A stretch of DNA of 64,000 nucleotides from Tolypothrix sp. NIES-4075 (GCF_002218085.1 NZ_BDUC01000001.1:869955-933954); one strand, 5' to 3'. Counted from the first letter of the stretch, positions 26,301 through 35,879 are shown. Numbers and translations: made by a program. Notes: generated by a model not told the origin, from the letters alone.

Positions 26301-26823
26301 AAGTATTCTTTCCTGATATGTATCAAATTTTTTTGACAGCACAAGCTGTTAAAACCTTTTTTCCAAGGTTTAAAAAAAGAAATTACTTCCCTTTGCCAAT
26401 AATTACTATGAATTTAAATTTGAAAATGCCAAGTTGCTTACAAACAAGAGTATGCAAGTAACAATTGTCATTGAATAAATATTTTAATAAACTCTTTATT
26501 TGTATATTTAATAACTAATAAATTAGATAGATACAAAACTCATTACCCGACGACTAAAGTCGCGGAGTTTACGGGCACAAAAACAAAGTCCGCCTACGCG
26601 GACTTAATATCTAAAAGCCTACGTACCGCAAGGCAAAACCCGCAGGGTAGGTAGGCTTTGTTTGTGTAGTCCCAGGCTAAAAGTAGGTAGGCGCAAATAA
26701 TTAGAAAATGGTGTAGGGTGTGTTACGGCTTTTGTAACGCACCGAAAATCTAGGATGGTGCCGTACTTTCGGCGGTAACTACAGCACTTCTTTAATTATT
26801 AATTATGAATTAATAATTATTAA
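26301..26823. repeat. Spacer with several stem-loop repeats
   Basis: No gene. AAGTCCGC/GCGGACTT (26586-26605) is a perfect 8-bp stem. AAAGCCTAC (26614-26622) pairs with GTAGGCTTT (26651-26659). At about 26713-26790 lies GTGTTACGG...GTAACGCACC, related to the MITE family at 60918. The end is a run of TTAATTATTAATT. These may form the transcript end of the calpain gene. Confidence 0.6.
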
Positions 26824-28920
26824 TTAGGTTGATATAGTTTTGGTAGAATCCCAATAACTAAAGTTGCTTGCAATTTCGTTCCAAGCCAATTCTAAAATGC
26901 CCGGTTTTGAGGAGCCGTTATCGATTCCCCAAGGGTTGAAAAGAGTAAACTTTTGGGTAGAGGAATTGTAACCTACCAATGCATAACCATGATCGGCGGG
27001 GATATTTGATGCAACTCCAGTTGATTTCGTAGCTAACCCAATCCATTGACCGGAATCAAACGCATTGACTATTGAGTTAAAGTCAAGAGCGTTAAAACTA
27101 GAAATGTTACGTCCGGTGATTTGGGCAAAAGCATCACTCATATATCCACCTTGACCAATACCCTTGTAAGAATTGGTATTATCTTGATAAACCCATCCAG
27201 ATTCATTGAGTTGGGCATAAGCTTTTTCGGCAAGAGTTACCCATAATTCATTTGTAGAATTATTATAGTAATTCCCCTTATTTGCATAAGCTAAATACCC
27301 CGTATCAGTGGTTGGTAAATATCTGTCTACCGTTACATAGTCAGCTACCCCATTTTTCCAGAAACGCACGGAGAAAGTATTATCACCGTTATCAATAAAC
27401 ATATTTTCAATTGTGCTGGGTGAACGGAAAGCTGTTTCCCCTAAACCTGCCAAAAAGAAGCAGTCATTAATCACACCTTGTTTTATGTCTTGATAACTAA
27501 TGCCATTTTGGAATAGAGAACCACTAGCATATTGATAAGTATAGGGAGTTGTTGGGCGATCGCCACCATAAAACCACTTACTAATTAAGTTCTCCAACTG
27601 CACGTCACTACTACCAGCATCCAAGTTACCCAGTGTATTACTCTGATATTTTTGATTAGCAACATCACCGTTAACAACTTTGTTAGCCAAAACCCTGACG
27701 TATTCAGGAATTTTTAAGTAAGAGGCATTGCTAACTAAAGTGCGAAGGTCTTTAATTTCAGTCGCATCAACTACACTGTTATCTTTAGCTTCACGCAAGA
27801 TGCTAATAATATCGTTGCGGTCTAATACGTTATCAGCAAAACGCAACCTTGTTGCTGCACGTATACCAGTATCTTGAATATTCTGGTCAAACCAATCCCC
27901 TACTTGCTGGGCAACTACAGGAGTCGGTTGCAAAACGCTAAAGCTTGTTTGGTAAGTGTTACTAGTAGCACCGGCTTTATCATAAGCTCGTGCCCACAGC
28001 TGATATTGACCATTAGCTAAATTACTTAAACTGTAGTTAAAGCTAGCACTGTTACTGTTGCCATTAGCACTGAATTTATCCACATTGCTGATGATGTCCC
28101 AACTTCCACCATCTTTTTGCAATCGGAACTCTACTTGCGCTAAGTCACTGACACCATTGCCATCAAATACTGTAGCGTTAGTAAGTTTGACAGTTTCACC
28201 TACTTGATAGCTGCTTTTATCGGTGGCAAATTGTAATGATTGTGGTGCTTCGTTGGCAGAAATGTTAAAGCTAGTTTGGTAAGTGTTGCTAGCAGCACCA
28301 ACTTTATCGTAGGCTTTCGCCCATAACTGATATTTACCAGCAGTTAGATTACTTAAACTGTAGTTAAAGCTAGCGCTGTTACTGTTGCCATTAGCACTGA
28401 ATTTATCCACATTGCTGATGACATCCCAATTTCCACCATCTTTTTGCAATCGGAAATCTACTTGCGCTAAGTCACTGACACCATTGCCATCAAATACTGT
28501 AGCGTTAGTAAGTTTGACAGTTTCCCCTACTTGATAACTGCTTTTATCGGTGGCAAATTGTAATGATTGCGGTGCTTCGTTGCCAGAAACGTTCAACTTG
28601 TAGCTAGTATTCGCACCACCTACTCGGTAGACTCGGATGTAGTAACTACCTGTTTCTAGAGTTCTGCTTATAGATTCAGCCTTGCGACTACGACTATAAG
28701 AACCTGCAACTACGGCTCCATTTTTGTCTAACAGCTGCACATCTGCATTCGCTGATAGATTCTTAAGGGCAAGATTAAAGCTACTCCGACCACTGAGACT
28801 AAATGTGTAATAATCGTTTAGGTCTTTTTTGCCAACCCAGTCTGTAAGTTTACTGTTGATAGAAGTAATGTTTAAGTGATTTGCTGTACTTAAAGTATTG
28901 CCGGCGGAATCAAGTGGCAT
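26824..28920 (-). CDS. Bacterial calpain-family cysteine protease with PPC-like and Ig-like domains
   Basis: A 698-residue protein. An N-terminal PPC-like module (about 1-112, DLNDYYTFSLSGRSSFNLAL, YYIRVYRVGG) is followed by two nearly identical 109-residue Ig-like repeats (about 113-330), a helical linker and a C2 peptidase domain (about 460-698). The calpain triad is Cys487 (GVINDCFFLAGL), His644 (ADHGYALVGYN) and Asn662 (FNPWG). The domain should be an active thiol protease; calcium dependence is unknown. There is no Sec signal, so type I secretion is plausible. It has the same N-terminal module as the subtilase at 29465. ATG 28920 is clear. Confidence 0.9.
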   Translation of the reverse strand: MPLDSAGNTLSTANHLNITSINSKLTDWVGKKDLNDYYTFSLSGRSSFNLALKNLSANADVQLLDKNGAVVAGSYSRSRKAESISRTLETGSYYIRVYRVGGANTSYKLNVSGNEAPQSLQFATDKSSYQVGETVKLTNATVFDGNGVSDLAQVDFRLQKDGGNWDVISNVDKFSANGNSNSASFNYSLSNLTAGKYQLWAKAYDKVGAASNTYQTSFNISANEAPQSLQFATDKSSYQVGETVKLTNATVFDGNGVSDLAQVEFRLQKDGGSWDIISNVDKFSANGNSNSASFNYSLSNLANGQYQLWARAYDKAGATSNTYQTSFSVLQPTPVVAQQVGDWFDQNIQDTGIRAATRLRFADNVLDRNDIISILREAKDNSVVDATEIKDLRTLVSNASYLKIPEYVRVLANKVVNGDVANQKYQSNTLGNLDAGSSDVQLENLISKWFYGGDRPTTPYTYQYASGSLFQNGISYQDIKQGVINDCFFLAGLGETAFRSPSTIENMFIDNGDNTFSVRFWKNGVADYVTVDRYLPTTDTGYLAYANKGNYYNNSTNELWVTLAEKAYAQLNESGWVYQDNTNSYKGIGQGGYMSDAFAQITGRNISSFNALDFNSIVNAFDSGQWIGLATKSTGVASNIPADHGYALVGYNSSTQKFTLFNPWGIDNGSSKPGILELAWNEIASNFSYWDSTKTIST
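27930..28590 (-). repeat. Tandem 327-bp coding repeat (two Ig-like domains)
   Basis: The Ig-like units beginning NEAPQSLQFATDKSSYQVGE are repeated 109 codons apart with only a few nucleotide differences. This indicates recent duplication or gene conversion within the calpain gene. Confidence 0.88.
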
Positions 28921-29244
28921 AAATATTTCTGCGTCCTATGCTCAAGATAAATTGACAAAACACACCCTGAACTCTGTGTTTTGCAAAGCTTTTATAGCTA
29001 CGTCTCAAAATTAAGTTGATATGCGTAGTTCTATACTGCTGCTTTATCTACCAAAACAGCTACGATAAAATTACGTATTTTAAAATACCAAAGCCTAGAT
29101 AAATTTCCGATAAATCCCTGAAATTAAAGTAGTAATTTTGCAAAAAATAAGTTATAAATTATACTAATTTATTTGAACCAACAAAGCGGTCTTCTGCACA
29201 GAGGGAAAAACACTGAGGAGAAAAAAATAACGTTTTTTATGTGG

Positions 29245-29295
29245 CAAAAATCATGCATTGCCTGAATTGAAGTGATTCACAGGTAATGCATGATT
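29245..29295 (-). terminator. Second stem-loop downstream of the subtilase
   Basis: On the minus strand AATCATGCATTACCTG (29280-29295) pairs with CAGGCAATGCATGATT (29249-29264) with one mismatch and is followed by a T-run. It lies 45 bases past another terminator and could act as a backup before the calpain promoter. Confidence 0.65.
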
Positions 29296-29339
29296 CTATG
29301 AGGAGTTGCGATCGCGCTCAATTCGCTCTTTGAACTACT

Positions 29340-29374
29340 AAAAAACTCTGCCTCCACTGAAGATTAAGGCAGAG
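29340..29374 (-). terminator. Rho-independent terminator of the PPC-subtilase gene
   Basis: On the minus strand CTCTGCCT (29367-29374) pairs with AGGCAGAG (29346-29353), followed by TTTTTT. It is 90 bases after the stop of the subtilase. The rest of the 28921-29464 gap is AT-rich and holds the calpain promoter region. Confidence 0.85.
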
Positions 29375-29464
29375 CATGTAGCAAAATATTTAGATGGGAA
29401 AATGTAGACACACCTAATCTAAAAACAACTTCCCTAAAGGTAGGGCAAGAGTTATTGGAATGTA

Positions 29465-31219
29465 TTAAGCAAAACCCCTCTCAAGAGCTTCTGCTCGTCC
29501 TACAGCAGCAGATGCATTAACTAGTCCGTAGCCATAAACCGTGTCATAGCCGGCTGCACCCAAATCGTAGGCTGTTTCTGAGAGAATAGTCTTGATTTGT
29601 CCAGCAGTGAGATTTGGATTAGCACTCCACACCAAAGAAGCTATGCCTGTAACAACGGCTGTTGATGCTGATGTTCCATTAAAATGGTCATAGTAGCCCA
29701 TCTCATAGGTTGCAGATGCATCAGTACGACTAGCAGATGTGGCAATAAATTCAGATGGTGCTATTAAAGTCAAGCCAGTTCCATAGTTAGAACCCCACCA
29801 ACCTGCATAGGAGATACGCTCCCCTGGTGTTTTTGCATTGCCATACCAGTCTTGAGTTCCCCAGGAAGAACCTATTGCCATGACGTTATTGTTAGTTTGC
29901 GCCAATGATGCAGGACTAGCAATTGTATTTTGGTCTTGATTGCCAGATGCAATTACAAACAAAACGTTACCTTGGTTATTAGCAACCAGTTGCTCAAATG
30001 CAGGTGAGCTACCACCAGACAAGCTGAGGTTTATAACTAACTTGCGATCGCCAGCCCCATTAATCAGTGCCTGTGTAGCTTGAACTAAATCATAATCTCC
30101 TGAATCACCACCTACCACATCGATCATCTCAACGCGAGAGTTCCAGTTAATACCAGCTATACCTATACCATTGTTACTAGCAGCAGCAATGGTTCCTTCA
30201 ACACGAGTACCGTGAGAGTAAGTTGCCGATTCATCGAAGTAGTTGTTAGCCACGAAGGTGGTAGAGCCTAGATCGGGGTGAATACCATTACTATTGGCTC
30301 CCAACCCTGTATCTGCAATGCCAATTGCAACTTGATTATTTCCTTGAGTAAAACGCCACGCATTATTAACACCGGTTATATGCAAGTCCCACTGTTGATT
30401 AAACAGGGGGTCGTTGGGTGTTACAGATAAGTTAACGGTTTTATCTTGAAATTGAATGGTTTCAATACCCTGAAACAAAATTTGGCTACCATCGCTAAGT
30501 GTTATGGCATCAAATAAACTATTACCGTTGCCTGCGTTATAAACTACACCGCCTGTTGAGTTATCTGCATAGTTGGTTGTGACTGAAGTAGAAGCAATCT
30601 GCGATAAATTGAGCAAGTCTCGCTTTCCAGTACTGTAGTCAACGTTGCCATTGCCAAAGTAAACTGTCTTGGCGTAGCCAGATTGAAAATTAAAGGTATC
30701 TGCTCTGAGAGTTCCGGCAATAATGTTTGTGTTGTTAGTAGGAGATGCGGGTGCGATCGCACTCCCTACGCTCACCTCTGTGTTAACAGAAGTCGTATTT
30801 ATTGCTAAATTAGCAGAAGTAGAAACTATGGTGCTAATAGCATCATCAAAGGGTGTTGCCCAGACAGTCAACTTATAGTTGGTTTTTGCATTTCCATCCG
30901 GGTAAACCCGTATGTAATAACTGCCTGCACCCAAGATTTCATTAATTGATTCTGCTTGCTTACCACTACGAGTGGAAGCACTTAATACCTCTTTTTTATC
31001 AAATTTACCATTATTGTTAGCATCTCGAATCAGCGCCACATCAGCATCTTCTTTTAACCCGTCAAGCTTAAGATGAAAACTGCTACGACTGCTCAGGTTG
31101 AAGCTGTAGAAATCATTTAGGTCGAGATTATCGACTCTATCCGTAAAACTTTGGGCATTACTATTAATATCAAGTTTTCTAGCTTTATCTAGACTGTTGC
31201 CTGCGTAATCCACTGGCAT
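29465..31219 (-). CDS. Subtilisin-like protease with N-terminal PPC-like domain
   Basis: A 584-residue S8 protease. Residues 1-120 form a PPC-like module (DLNDFYSFNLSSRSSFHLKL, SYYIRVYPDG) closely related to that of the calpain. Residues 165-265 hold a beta-rich Asp/Asn segment (TLRADTFNF, FGNGNVDYSTGKRD) like the edge of RTX-type calcium-binding repeats. The catalytic domain has Asp303 (IADTGLG), His336 (YSHGTRVEGT) and Ser517 (FNGTSASTAVV); ASGN supplies the oxyanion Asn. No Sec leader is present, consistent with type I export. ATG 31219 is clear. Two terminators follow the gene. Confidence 0.91.
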   Translation of the reverse strand: MPVDYAGNSLDKARKLDINSNAQSFTDRVDNLDLNDFYSFNLSSRSSFHLKLDGLKEDADVALIRDANNNGKFDKKEVLSASTRSGKQAESINEILGAGSYYIRVYPDGNAKTNYKLTVWATPFDDAISTIVSTSANLAINTTSVNTEVSVGSAIAPASPTNNTNIIAGTLRADTFNFQSGYAKTVYFGNGNVDYSTGKRDLLNLSQIASTSVTTNYADNSTGGVVYNAGNGNSLFDAITLSDGSQILFQGIETIQFQDKTVNLSVTPNDPLFNQQWDLHITGVNNAWRFTQGNNQVAIGIADTGLGANSNGIHPDLGSTTFVANNYFDESATYSHGTRVEGTIAAASNNGIGIAGINWNSRVEMIDVVGGDSGDYDLVQATQALINGAGDRKLVINLSLSGGSSPAFEQLVANNQGNVLFVIASGNQDQNTIASPASLAQTNNNVMAIGSSWGTQDWYGNAKTPGERISYAGWWGSNYGTGLTLIAPSEFIATSASRTDASATYEMGYYDHFNGTSASTAVVTGIASLVWSANPNLTAGQIKTILSETAYDLGAAGYDTVYGYGLVNASAAVGRAEALERGFA

Positions 31220-32057
31220 ATTTTCGATCCGGTACTGGAGGTATATATTTTATCAAATTAGATGATGGCTTTCTTTTGTTTAAAAAAAATTATCTTGTGC
31301 TTAAGTTAACAATAAAAATACTAAAGTTTTACTTAATCTTTACGTTAACAATAAGACTAAGTGGCTAAGTTTGTGCGGTAATATCGTGTCCGGTTAAAGA
31401 CTTATCATTTAGACCGCACTCTTGCTTTCTTGCAGGGGGCTTTCTTGCACTCTTGAAAGAGGCTTTTGGGATTTTTGCTATTATCCGGTAATCATAAGTG
31501 ATTAACCGGACTTGATATAAGATGTAGGGTGCGTTACTACCTTAACGCACCCTACGTACTTCACAGAAGCACAGTTGATAATGGCTACTTAACAGGGTAA
31601 ATATGATAAATAAAGAGAAAGTCTGAGCTACAGCTTGTGCAGATCAGACTTATAGTAAATATTTTTCGTTTACAGCAGAATTCAGGAGTCAGGAACCTGG
31701 AGTAAAAGGAGTCATTTAAAATCAGTCGAAGAGAAGTGAAAATAATTCTTCCTTTTCCCTTTCACGGCAGGTGCCCCACTTGGGGGACGCATAAAGGGCG
31801 CGAAAAACGAGCAACCTTACTCACTCCCGTGCGGGAAAAATGTATCATATTTATACCGAATCTCGATATTCCCGCTCGGGAAGAAGTGCGAGATCCACTC
31901 ATTTGTAGCGTAGATCAGTAAAAAGGTTGCTCGTTTTTCTCTCTTTTTTTCCACGGGAGCCACCCCCACTCTAAGGGTTTCCCGACAGCCACGGGAGTGC
32001 CGTGAGACACCAAGACCGCACTGCCTCCTCTTTCCCCTTTTCCCTTTCCCCCTCTTG
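31220..32057. other. Gene-free spacer with inverted-repeat elements
   Basis: No convincing gene in about 840 bases between two minus-strand genes. It holds the subtilase promoter region (31220-31400), a 13-bp perfect hairpin at 31524-31555 (GTAGGGTGCGTTA and its complement), a MITE-like element at 31802-31939, and pyrimidine-rich CTTTCCCC runs to 32050. Confidence 0.6.
31802..31939. mobile_element. MITE-like element with 17-bp perfect inverted ends
   Basis: GAAAAACGAGCAACCTT (31802-31818) is exactly complementary to AAGGTTGCTCGTTTTTC (31923-31939). The interior has a CCCGTGCGGGA stem and CCCGCTCGGGA. It lies about 120 bases past the 3' end of the ABC transporter gene. Confidence 0.8.
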
Positions 32058-34829
32058 TTATATATTTGCCTGCTGCCTTTGATATAGTGACCAATACAAA
32101 CCTTTTTGTTGCAACAGTTGTGAGTGCGTACCACGTTCAGCAATTACACCACGTTCCATCACCAAAATCAAATCGGCACGTTTGAGGGGTGCAAAGCGGT
32201 GGGCAATAAGAAACACGGTGCGGTTACTAGAAACTTTTTGCAAGTTTTGCAGAACCTGCTGTTCAGTTTCACTATCCAAAGCGCTGGTAGCTTCATCTAA
32301 AATTAAAATTGGGGCTTGGGAGAGAAATAACCGAGCTAAAGCAATACGTTGCCGTTGTCCACCAGATAAAGCTGTACCGCGTTCGCCAACATTGTTTTCG
32401 TAACCGTAGGGTAATTCACTGATAAAATCGTGAGCAACAGCTAATCTGGCAGCTTCTACAACTTGTTCGGCGGTAATGTCGGGATTGCCGAGGGTGATAT
32501 TCTCCAGGATGGTACCGTTAAATAAAAAGTCTTCTTGGAGAACTACCCCAATTTGTTGACGCAATGAGGCAAGATCGGCACTTTTGATATCAAAACCATC
32601 AATGAGGATGCGTCCTGATTCTATTTGATAAAGGCGCTGCAACAGCTTGGAAAGGGTACTTTTACCAGACCCTGACCGTCCGACAATGCCAACAAACTGT
32701 CCTGGTTGAACGTTAAAGGAGATTCCGCGCAGAACCGGTTCAGTATTTTGTCGGTAGCGGAAAAAGACTTGCTCAAAAGCGACTTCTCCTTTGAGGGCTG
32801 GTAAAACTAGACCGGTTCCGGCTTCAGCTTCTGGGGCAACGTTAAGAATATCACCAATTCGGTCAACCGAAAGTAGAACTTGTTGGAGATTTTGCCATAG
32901 TTGGACTAACCGCAATAATGGTCCTGTCACCCTCCCAGAAAGCATTTGAAATGCTACTAACTGTCCGATGGTCAGTTTTTGTTCGATGACTAATTTGGCG
33001 CCAAACCAGAGTATTAGCAGGCTGGAAAAGTTGGTGAGAAAGTCACCGATGTTGCTGCTAATGTTGGAGGTGGTGGAGGCTTTGAAACCTGTGCGGATGA
33101 AGCGAGCAAATAAACCTTCCCAGCGATCGCGTGCTACTGGTTCGGCTGCATGTGCTTTGACTGAGTGAATTCCTGTCACCGTCTCTACCAAAAACGATTG
33201 ACTGTCAGCACTGCGGTTAAATGTTTCGTTCAGCCAACCTCGCAGAATTGGTGTTGAGACGATTGTCAATATGGCAAACAACGGCAATACTGCTAAAGCG
33301 ACTGCGGTAAGTTGAACATTGTAGTAAAACATCAATGCTAGGTAAACCACAGCAAAGATGCTATCCAATATTACAGTTAATGCTGTACCTGTGAGAAATT
33401 GGCGGATTTGTTCTAGTTCTTGAACTCGTGCTACGGTGTCACCAACGCGCCGCGATTCAAAATAAGATAGAGGCAACCGCATCAGGTGGCGAAATAGCTG
33501 TGCTGATAAACTCAGATCCAGACGACGAGCCGTATGGGTAAAGATAAATAGCCGGAGGATGCCGAGTACAGCTTCAAAAAGTGATACTGACAAAAGAGCG
33601 ATCGCCATCACATCAAGTGTGGGCAAACTTTCTTGTACCATCACTTTATCGATGACAACTTGGGTAATTAGCGGTGTTGCTAATCCCAAAAGTTGCAAAG
33701 TAAAAGATGCCAGCAAGACTTCGCCGAGTAATCCCTTGTATTTTGCAACTGCGGGAGTGAACCAACTGAGGTTGAATTTTTCTTGCTGCTGGATGACTTC
33801 TACTTGCCAAAGTTGTCCATCCCAAGCTGTTTCGGCTATGACTTGCGAAACGCCTTCACAAGTGCGATCGCTTGATTTGGGATTGGCGATAATTAGGCGA
33901 TCGCCTCTTACGCCATATGCTACCACCCAATTGCCTTGTTTCCCTTGCTCACCACCCCACTGCAACAAAGCCGGGAAAGATAACGAACGTAATTCACTCC
34001 AACTTACTTGCAAACGCCGCAATACAAAACCTAGCTTTTCGGCGGCTTCCACAACATTTTTCGGTCGTTGTCCTCTGAGTTGGCGTTGTACCCATTCCAG
34101 TTGTAAGGGATTGTCTAACTTTTGCGCCACCATTGTTAAACAAGCGGCTGCTGTGTTTGAGTTAGAAACAAATGGATATCCGGATACAGCAGTCGAGGAG
34201 TAAGAGAGGGGAGGAGTGGGAGAGGAGGCGCTTTCTCCGTGCGTATTTTCCCTTTGTTGTTCGCGCAGCGTCTCCGTAAAAAGAGGCGACTGGCGTGGGG
34301 GGACGGGGGAAAACTCTTCTTGTCTCCCCCTCTTTCCCTCTCTTCCTATTTCCCTCTCTTCCTCTTTCCCTCTCCCCCTCTTTCCCTCATCACCGCGAAA
34401 GAACTGCTCAATTTCTGGTGTGGAAAATTCTGCCCACAGTGCTTTATCCCAGCGAACTACTACTACTTCTTTGCTGGCGGCTACAGCTTTAAAATCTACA
34501 GAGGATGAGTGCAACTCACCAAACCAATCTCCTGCCTCTAAAGTTGCTAACTGTGTACCAACACCTTCTTCACGCAGGCGGACTTTACCAGAAACAATAA
34601 AAAACTGATAAATTCCTTCTTGCTTTGACCAGATTTTTTCCCCTAGCTTGTACCGACGGATTTCTGACCGATTTTGCAATTGAGATTGTTGTTCGGGAGT
34701 CAGCCAGCCTAGGGGAGGTTGATTCCAAGGTAAAGTTGCTAGCACGCTTATTTTTAAAGATTCATTTTCCCCAAGTTTTAGCTCACTTCCAGCTTCACTG
34801 TCAGCTTTTGAATTTTCTCTGCTAGCCAT
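32058..34829 (-). CDS. HlyB-like type I secretion ABC exporter with cyclic-nucleotide-binding domain
   Basis: A 923-residue protein. Order: cNMP-binding-like domain (about 40-145, RRYKLGEKIWSKQ, VSGKVRLRE, LEAGDWFGEL), a low-complexity charged linker (about 146-210), a C39-like domain (about 215-345), a six-helix membrane domain (about 365-640) and an ATPase. The ATPase has Walker A GRSGSGKST (about 715), signature LSGGQRQRIALARL, Walker B ILILDEATSALD and H-loop IAHR. In the C39 region the catalytic Cys is Thr (NTAAACLTM) and the His is Asn, so it is a non-cleaving, HlyB-type domain. It should export unfolded, C-terminally signalled proteins. ATG 34829 lies 52 bases inside the upstream isomerase gene, so the genes are coupled. 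Confidence 0.92.
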   Translation of the reverse strand: MASRENSKADSEAGSELKLGENESLKISVLATLPWNQPPLGWLTPEQQSQLQNRSEIRRYKLGEKIWSKQEGIYQFFIVSGKVRLREEGVGTQLATLEAGDWFGELHSSSVDFKAVAASKEVVVVRWDKALWAEFSTPEIEQFFRGDEGKRGRGKEEEREIGREGKRGRQEEFSPVPPRQSPLFTETLREQQRENTHGESASSPTPPLSYSSTAVSGYPFVSNSNTAAACLTMVAQKLDNPLQLEWVQRQLRGQRPKNVVEAAEKLGFVLRRLQVSWSELRSLSFPALLQWGGEQGKQGNWVVAYGVRGDRLIIANPKSSDRTCEGVSQVIAETAWDGQLWQVEVIQQQEKFNLSWFTPAVAKYKGLLGEVLLASFTLQLLGLATPLITQVVIDKVMVQESLPTLDVMAIALLSVSLFEAVLGILRLFIFTHTARRLDLSLSAQLFRHLMRLPLSYFESRRVGDTVARVQELEQIRQFLTGTALTVILDSIFAVVYLALMFYYNVQLTAVALAVLPLFAILTIVSTPILRGWLNETFNRSADSQSFLVETVTGIHSVKAHAAEPVARDRWEGLFARFIRTGFKASTTSNISSNIGDFLTNFSSLLILWFGAKLVIEQKLTIGQLVAFQMLSGRVTGPLLRLVQLWQNLQQVLLSVDRIGDILNVAPEAEAGTGLVLPALKGEVAFEQVFFRYRQNTEPVLRGISFNVQPGQFVGIVGRSGSGKSTLSKLLQRLYQIESGRILIDGFDIKSADLASLRQQIGVVLQEDFLFNGTILENITLGNPDITAEQVVEAARLAVAHDFISELPYGYENNVGERGTALSGGQRQRIALARLFLSQAPILILDEATSALDSETEQQVLQNLQKVSSNRTVFLIAHRFAPLKRADLILVMERGVIAERGTHSQLLQQKGLYWSLYQRQQANI
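34205..34400. repeat. Intragenic low-complexity/repeat stretch in the ABC transporter gene
   Basis: CCCTCTTTCCCTCTCTTCC-type tracts and a GCGCAGCGTCTCCGTAAAAA motif, both more usual in gaps between genes, encode the linker rich in Glu, Arg, Gly and Lys. The frame remains open. The pyrimidine tract resembles that just after the gene (32020-32050). Confidence 0.65.
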
Positions 34830-35536
34830 TTCTCAAACAACTCATTTTGTAGTGCTTGCTTTAGTTGAGTATCTTCTAAAGACGCGGGAAGAAATTGTTC
34901 TACTCGAAACAAACCATAGCGTCCTTCTAGTTCTATCGGTCCTACCAATTGTCCGGGCTTTGCCACATCAACAGCCGCTCTTAGTATATCCGGCATCGTT
35001 CCCCTGCTTACCGGTCCCATCATACCGCTTACTATTTTGTCATCTGCAAGAGAATATTCTCTTGCCAATTGCTCAAAACTTGCTCCTTCTTCGATTTGGA
35101 TTTGCAGTTCTTCACCGAGTTCTCGATTATCAACTATTATCCGAGAAAGTACTACCCTGTCTAGATAAAGCTTGCGCTCAATAAAATATTCTTGGAGTTT
35201 TGCTTGTGTAATTACGGCTTTAAGTCTTTCTAATTTGAAGCCTAAAGCTACTGATGAGTAAAACGTAGCGTAATCTGTACCGTTATTTTTTAGCCATTCT
35301 TGGAAACTCTGGGGGTCTGTGAGTTGGTTTTTCAGCCGAAAATCAATGATTGTCTGTTCGGTTAAAGCCGGACTGATATCAACATCTTCTCGTGTGCGAA
35401 TTTCTTGCTCAATTACATACTGGCGGAGAATATCGCTCATAAACTGTCCCAGTTTTCCGGAGGCTTGCAAATATTTTACTGCTTGCTGGATAGAAATTGA
35501 CTGGTCATTGACTGTTAAAAATGATAAAGATTCCAT
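34778..35536 (-). CDS. PpiC/parvulin-type peptidylprolyl isomerase (SurA-like)
   Basis: A 252-residue protein with a helical SurA-like N-terminal part (about 1-115, ILRQYVIEQEIRTREDVDIS, DFRLKNQLTDPQSFQEWLKN) and a C-terminal parvulin-type segment (LSRIIVDNRELGEELQIQIE, FEQLAREYSLADD, GPVSRGTMPDIL, GPIELEGRYGLFRVEQ). There is no signal peptide, unlike SurA, so it probably acts in the cytosol, perhaps keeping export substrates unfolded. It overlaps the ABC exporter gene by 52 bases, which supports a shared secretion role; isomerase-exporter pairs are known in cyanobacteria. ATG 35536 is clear. Confidence 0.85.
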   Translation of the reverse strand: MESLSFLTVNDQSISIQQAVKYLQASGKLGQFMSDILRQYVIEQEIRTREDVDISPALTEQTIIDFRLKNQLTDPQSFQEWLKNNGTDYATFYSSVALGFKLERLKAVITQAKLQEYFIERKLYLDRVVLSRIIVDNRELGEELQIQIEEGASFEQLAREYSLADDKIVSGMMGPVSRGTMPDILRAAVDVAKPGQLVGPIELEGRYGLFRVEQFLPASLEDTQLKQALQNELFEKWLAEKIQKLTVKLEVS

Positions 35537-35879
35537 AAAGGAAATACGTAAATATGTCTATAAAAGTATACTTAAGTTTGGAAGTGAATCCTGCTGATTT
35601 TGAGCTAGATTATCTGCCAATTTTAGTTTAACGTCAGGGGCAAGGCATTTAATCAGTAAACATCTGAGTGAAATTAAGCTAACTAAAAGGGAAATTTTCT
35701 CAATCTTACGACAAAACAGCCATTCCCAGGATAGTAGAAGGTTGTTTGGTATTCAAGATCGCTGCTGACATTTTGAGCGCAATCTTGAAATTAATAATCG
35801 GCTATGGATAGCGATCGCGCTTCATGCTATGACTACTACGATTAGCCGTTTTCAAAAATAAAGTTATTCTAAAGTTACG
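35537..35879. promoter_or_regulatory. Upstream region of the isomerase-exporter operon
   Basis: These 343 bases hold no gene. They must contain the promoter for the minus-strand isomerase/ABC genes. AT-rich with one HIP1 site at 35811. I could not identify a regulator site. Confidence 0.4.

Noticed and set aside
33559..34203. A 214-residue open frame antisense to the ABC exporter
   Set aside because: The exporter on the other strand is certain and the antisense product has no recognisable features.
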